Below are positions 5,935-6,302 of a stretch of DNA of 6,302 nucleotides, one piece after another. The position numbers and the translations under genes were made by a program. Source of the stretch: an uncultured Gemella sp. (GTDB taxonomy: Bacteria > Bacillota > Bacilli > Staphylococcales > Gemellaceae); NCBI GenBank assembly GCA_938038035.1, contig CALHQV010000044.1, positions 1-6,302 of the forward strand, in the 5' to 3' direction. Each line of letters starts with the position of its first letter. The stretch's first letter is position 1. Below the pieces are notes generated by a model, which saw only the letters and a program-made list of their open reading frames with translations, was not told the DNA's origin and made no database searches.

Positions 5935-6302
5935 TTAATTAAAAGCTCGTCTACGCATTGAAATCCCAACTTCTTGCCAGGATATCTCCATATCATCAGA
6001 AGGTGTGTTTCCTAATAGAAAAACAGATTTATTATGGAATAGTGCATCAAATCCAATATCTTCATAAAAGAGTTCTTCGTCATCATATTGAAAGCCAGAA
6101 TCAATATCGAATTCATTCTCAAATATAGCACGGCAGATAAAGTACGCCCCTAGACCATAGTAAGTAATAGGTTCGTTGGAACCTTTAGGTGTGGCTTCAA
6201 ATCGATAGTACTTTTCTAATTCAATGGAGTCTTGAGCATTGACTTCAATAGGTTTAAGGTAACAGAACCCACGACTAGCGAGAGCTTCATCTAATTGCTG
6301 AC
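5935..6302 (-). CDS. C-terminal part of an unrecognised acidic protein (cut by window edge)
   Basis: The frame is open from the right edge to TAA at 5935-5937 and gives 120 complete residues; the start lies outside the window. The piece is acidic (for example SGFQYDDEELFYEDIGFDAL), rich in Phe and Tyr, has no membrane segment and ends in MRRAFN. A run such as ITYYGLGAYFICRAIF looks like a buried beta/helix core of a soluble domain. I recognise no family. The downstream terminator separates it from the surface-protein operon, so it belongs to another transcription unit. In character it resembles the acidic, aromatic-rich product of 359-928, but I see no clear alignment between them. Confidence 0.8.
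   Translation of the reverse strand, partial: QQLDEALASRGFCYLKPIEVNAQDSIELEKYYRFEATPKGSNEPITYYGLGAYFICRAIFENEFDIDSGFQYDDEELFYEDIGFDALFHNKSVFLLGNTPSDDMEISWQEVGISMRRRAFN

Overview
The window looks like a low-GC Firmicute, almost certainly Streptococcus. The evidence is two LPXTG wall-anchored surface proteins, one with a YSIRK-type signal peptide and antigen I/II (SpaP/SspB-type) domains, plus AGGAGG-like ribosome sites and short T-tailed intrinsic terminators. An oral species, perhaps of the salivarius group, is my guess from the style of the proteins and is not proven by the sequence.

Every convincing gene is on the minus strand, so transcription runs right to left. At the right edge is the C-terminal part of an unrecognised acidic protein (5935-6302), closed by a terminator (5878-5901). 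Next is a two-gene surface operon. Its first gene (4402-5787) encodes a Ser/Thr-rich LPETG stalk-like protein. Its second (1843-4383), 18 bases downstream, encodes an 846-residue LPNTG adhesin with a compact antigen I/II-like plan, and the operon ends at a terminator (1756-1784). A second operon follows: a four-helix membrane protein with a TTG start (941-1594), then, 12 bases on, an acidic soluble protein (359-928). I recognise neither. It ends at a terminator (243-268) that faces a plus-strand terminator (277-310). The first ~240 bases are AT-rich with no gene I can defend.

The most notable signal is regulatory. Both two-gene operons carry almost the same 14-base box, GGTGTCACTRGGTT, overlapping the -35 region and starting exactly 35 bases before the first base of the -10 hexamer in both. 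The surrounding promoter DNA is otherwise different. Each promoter also has its own perfect inverted repeat in the -35/-10 spacer. This suggests that the adhesin operon and the unknown membrane/soluble pair answer to one regulator, and that the pair may act at the cell surface with the adhesins. Shared regulation and joint function are both inferences.
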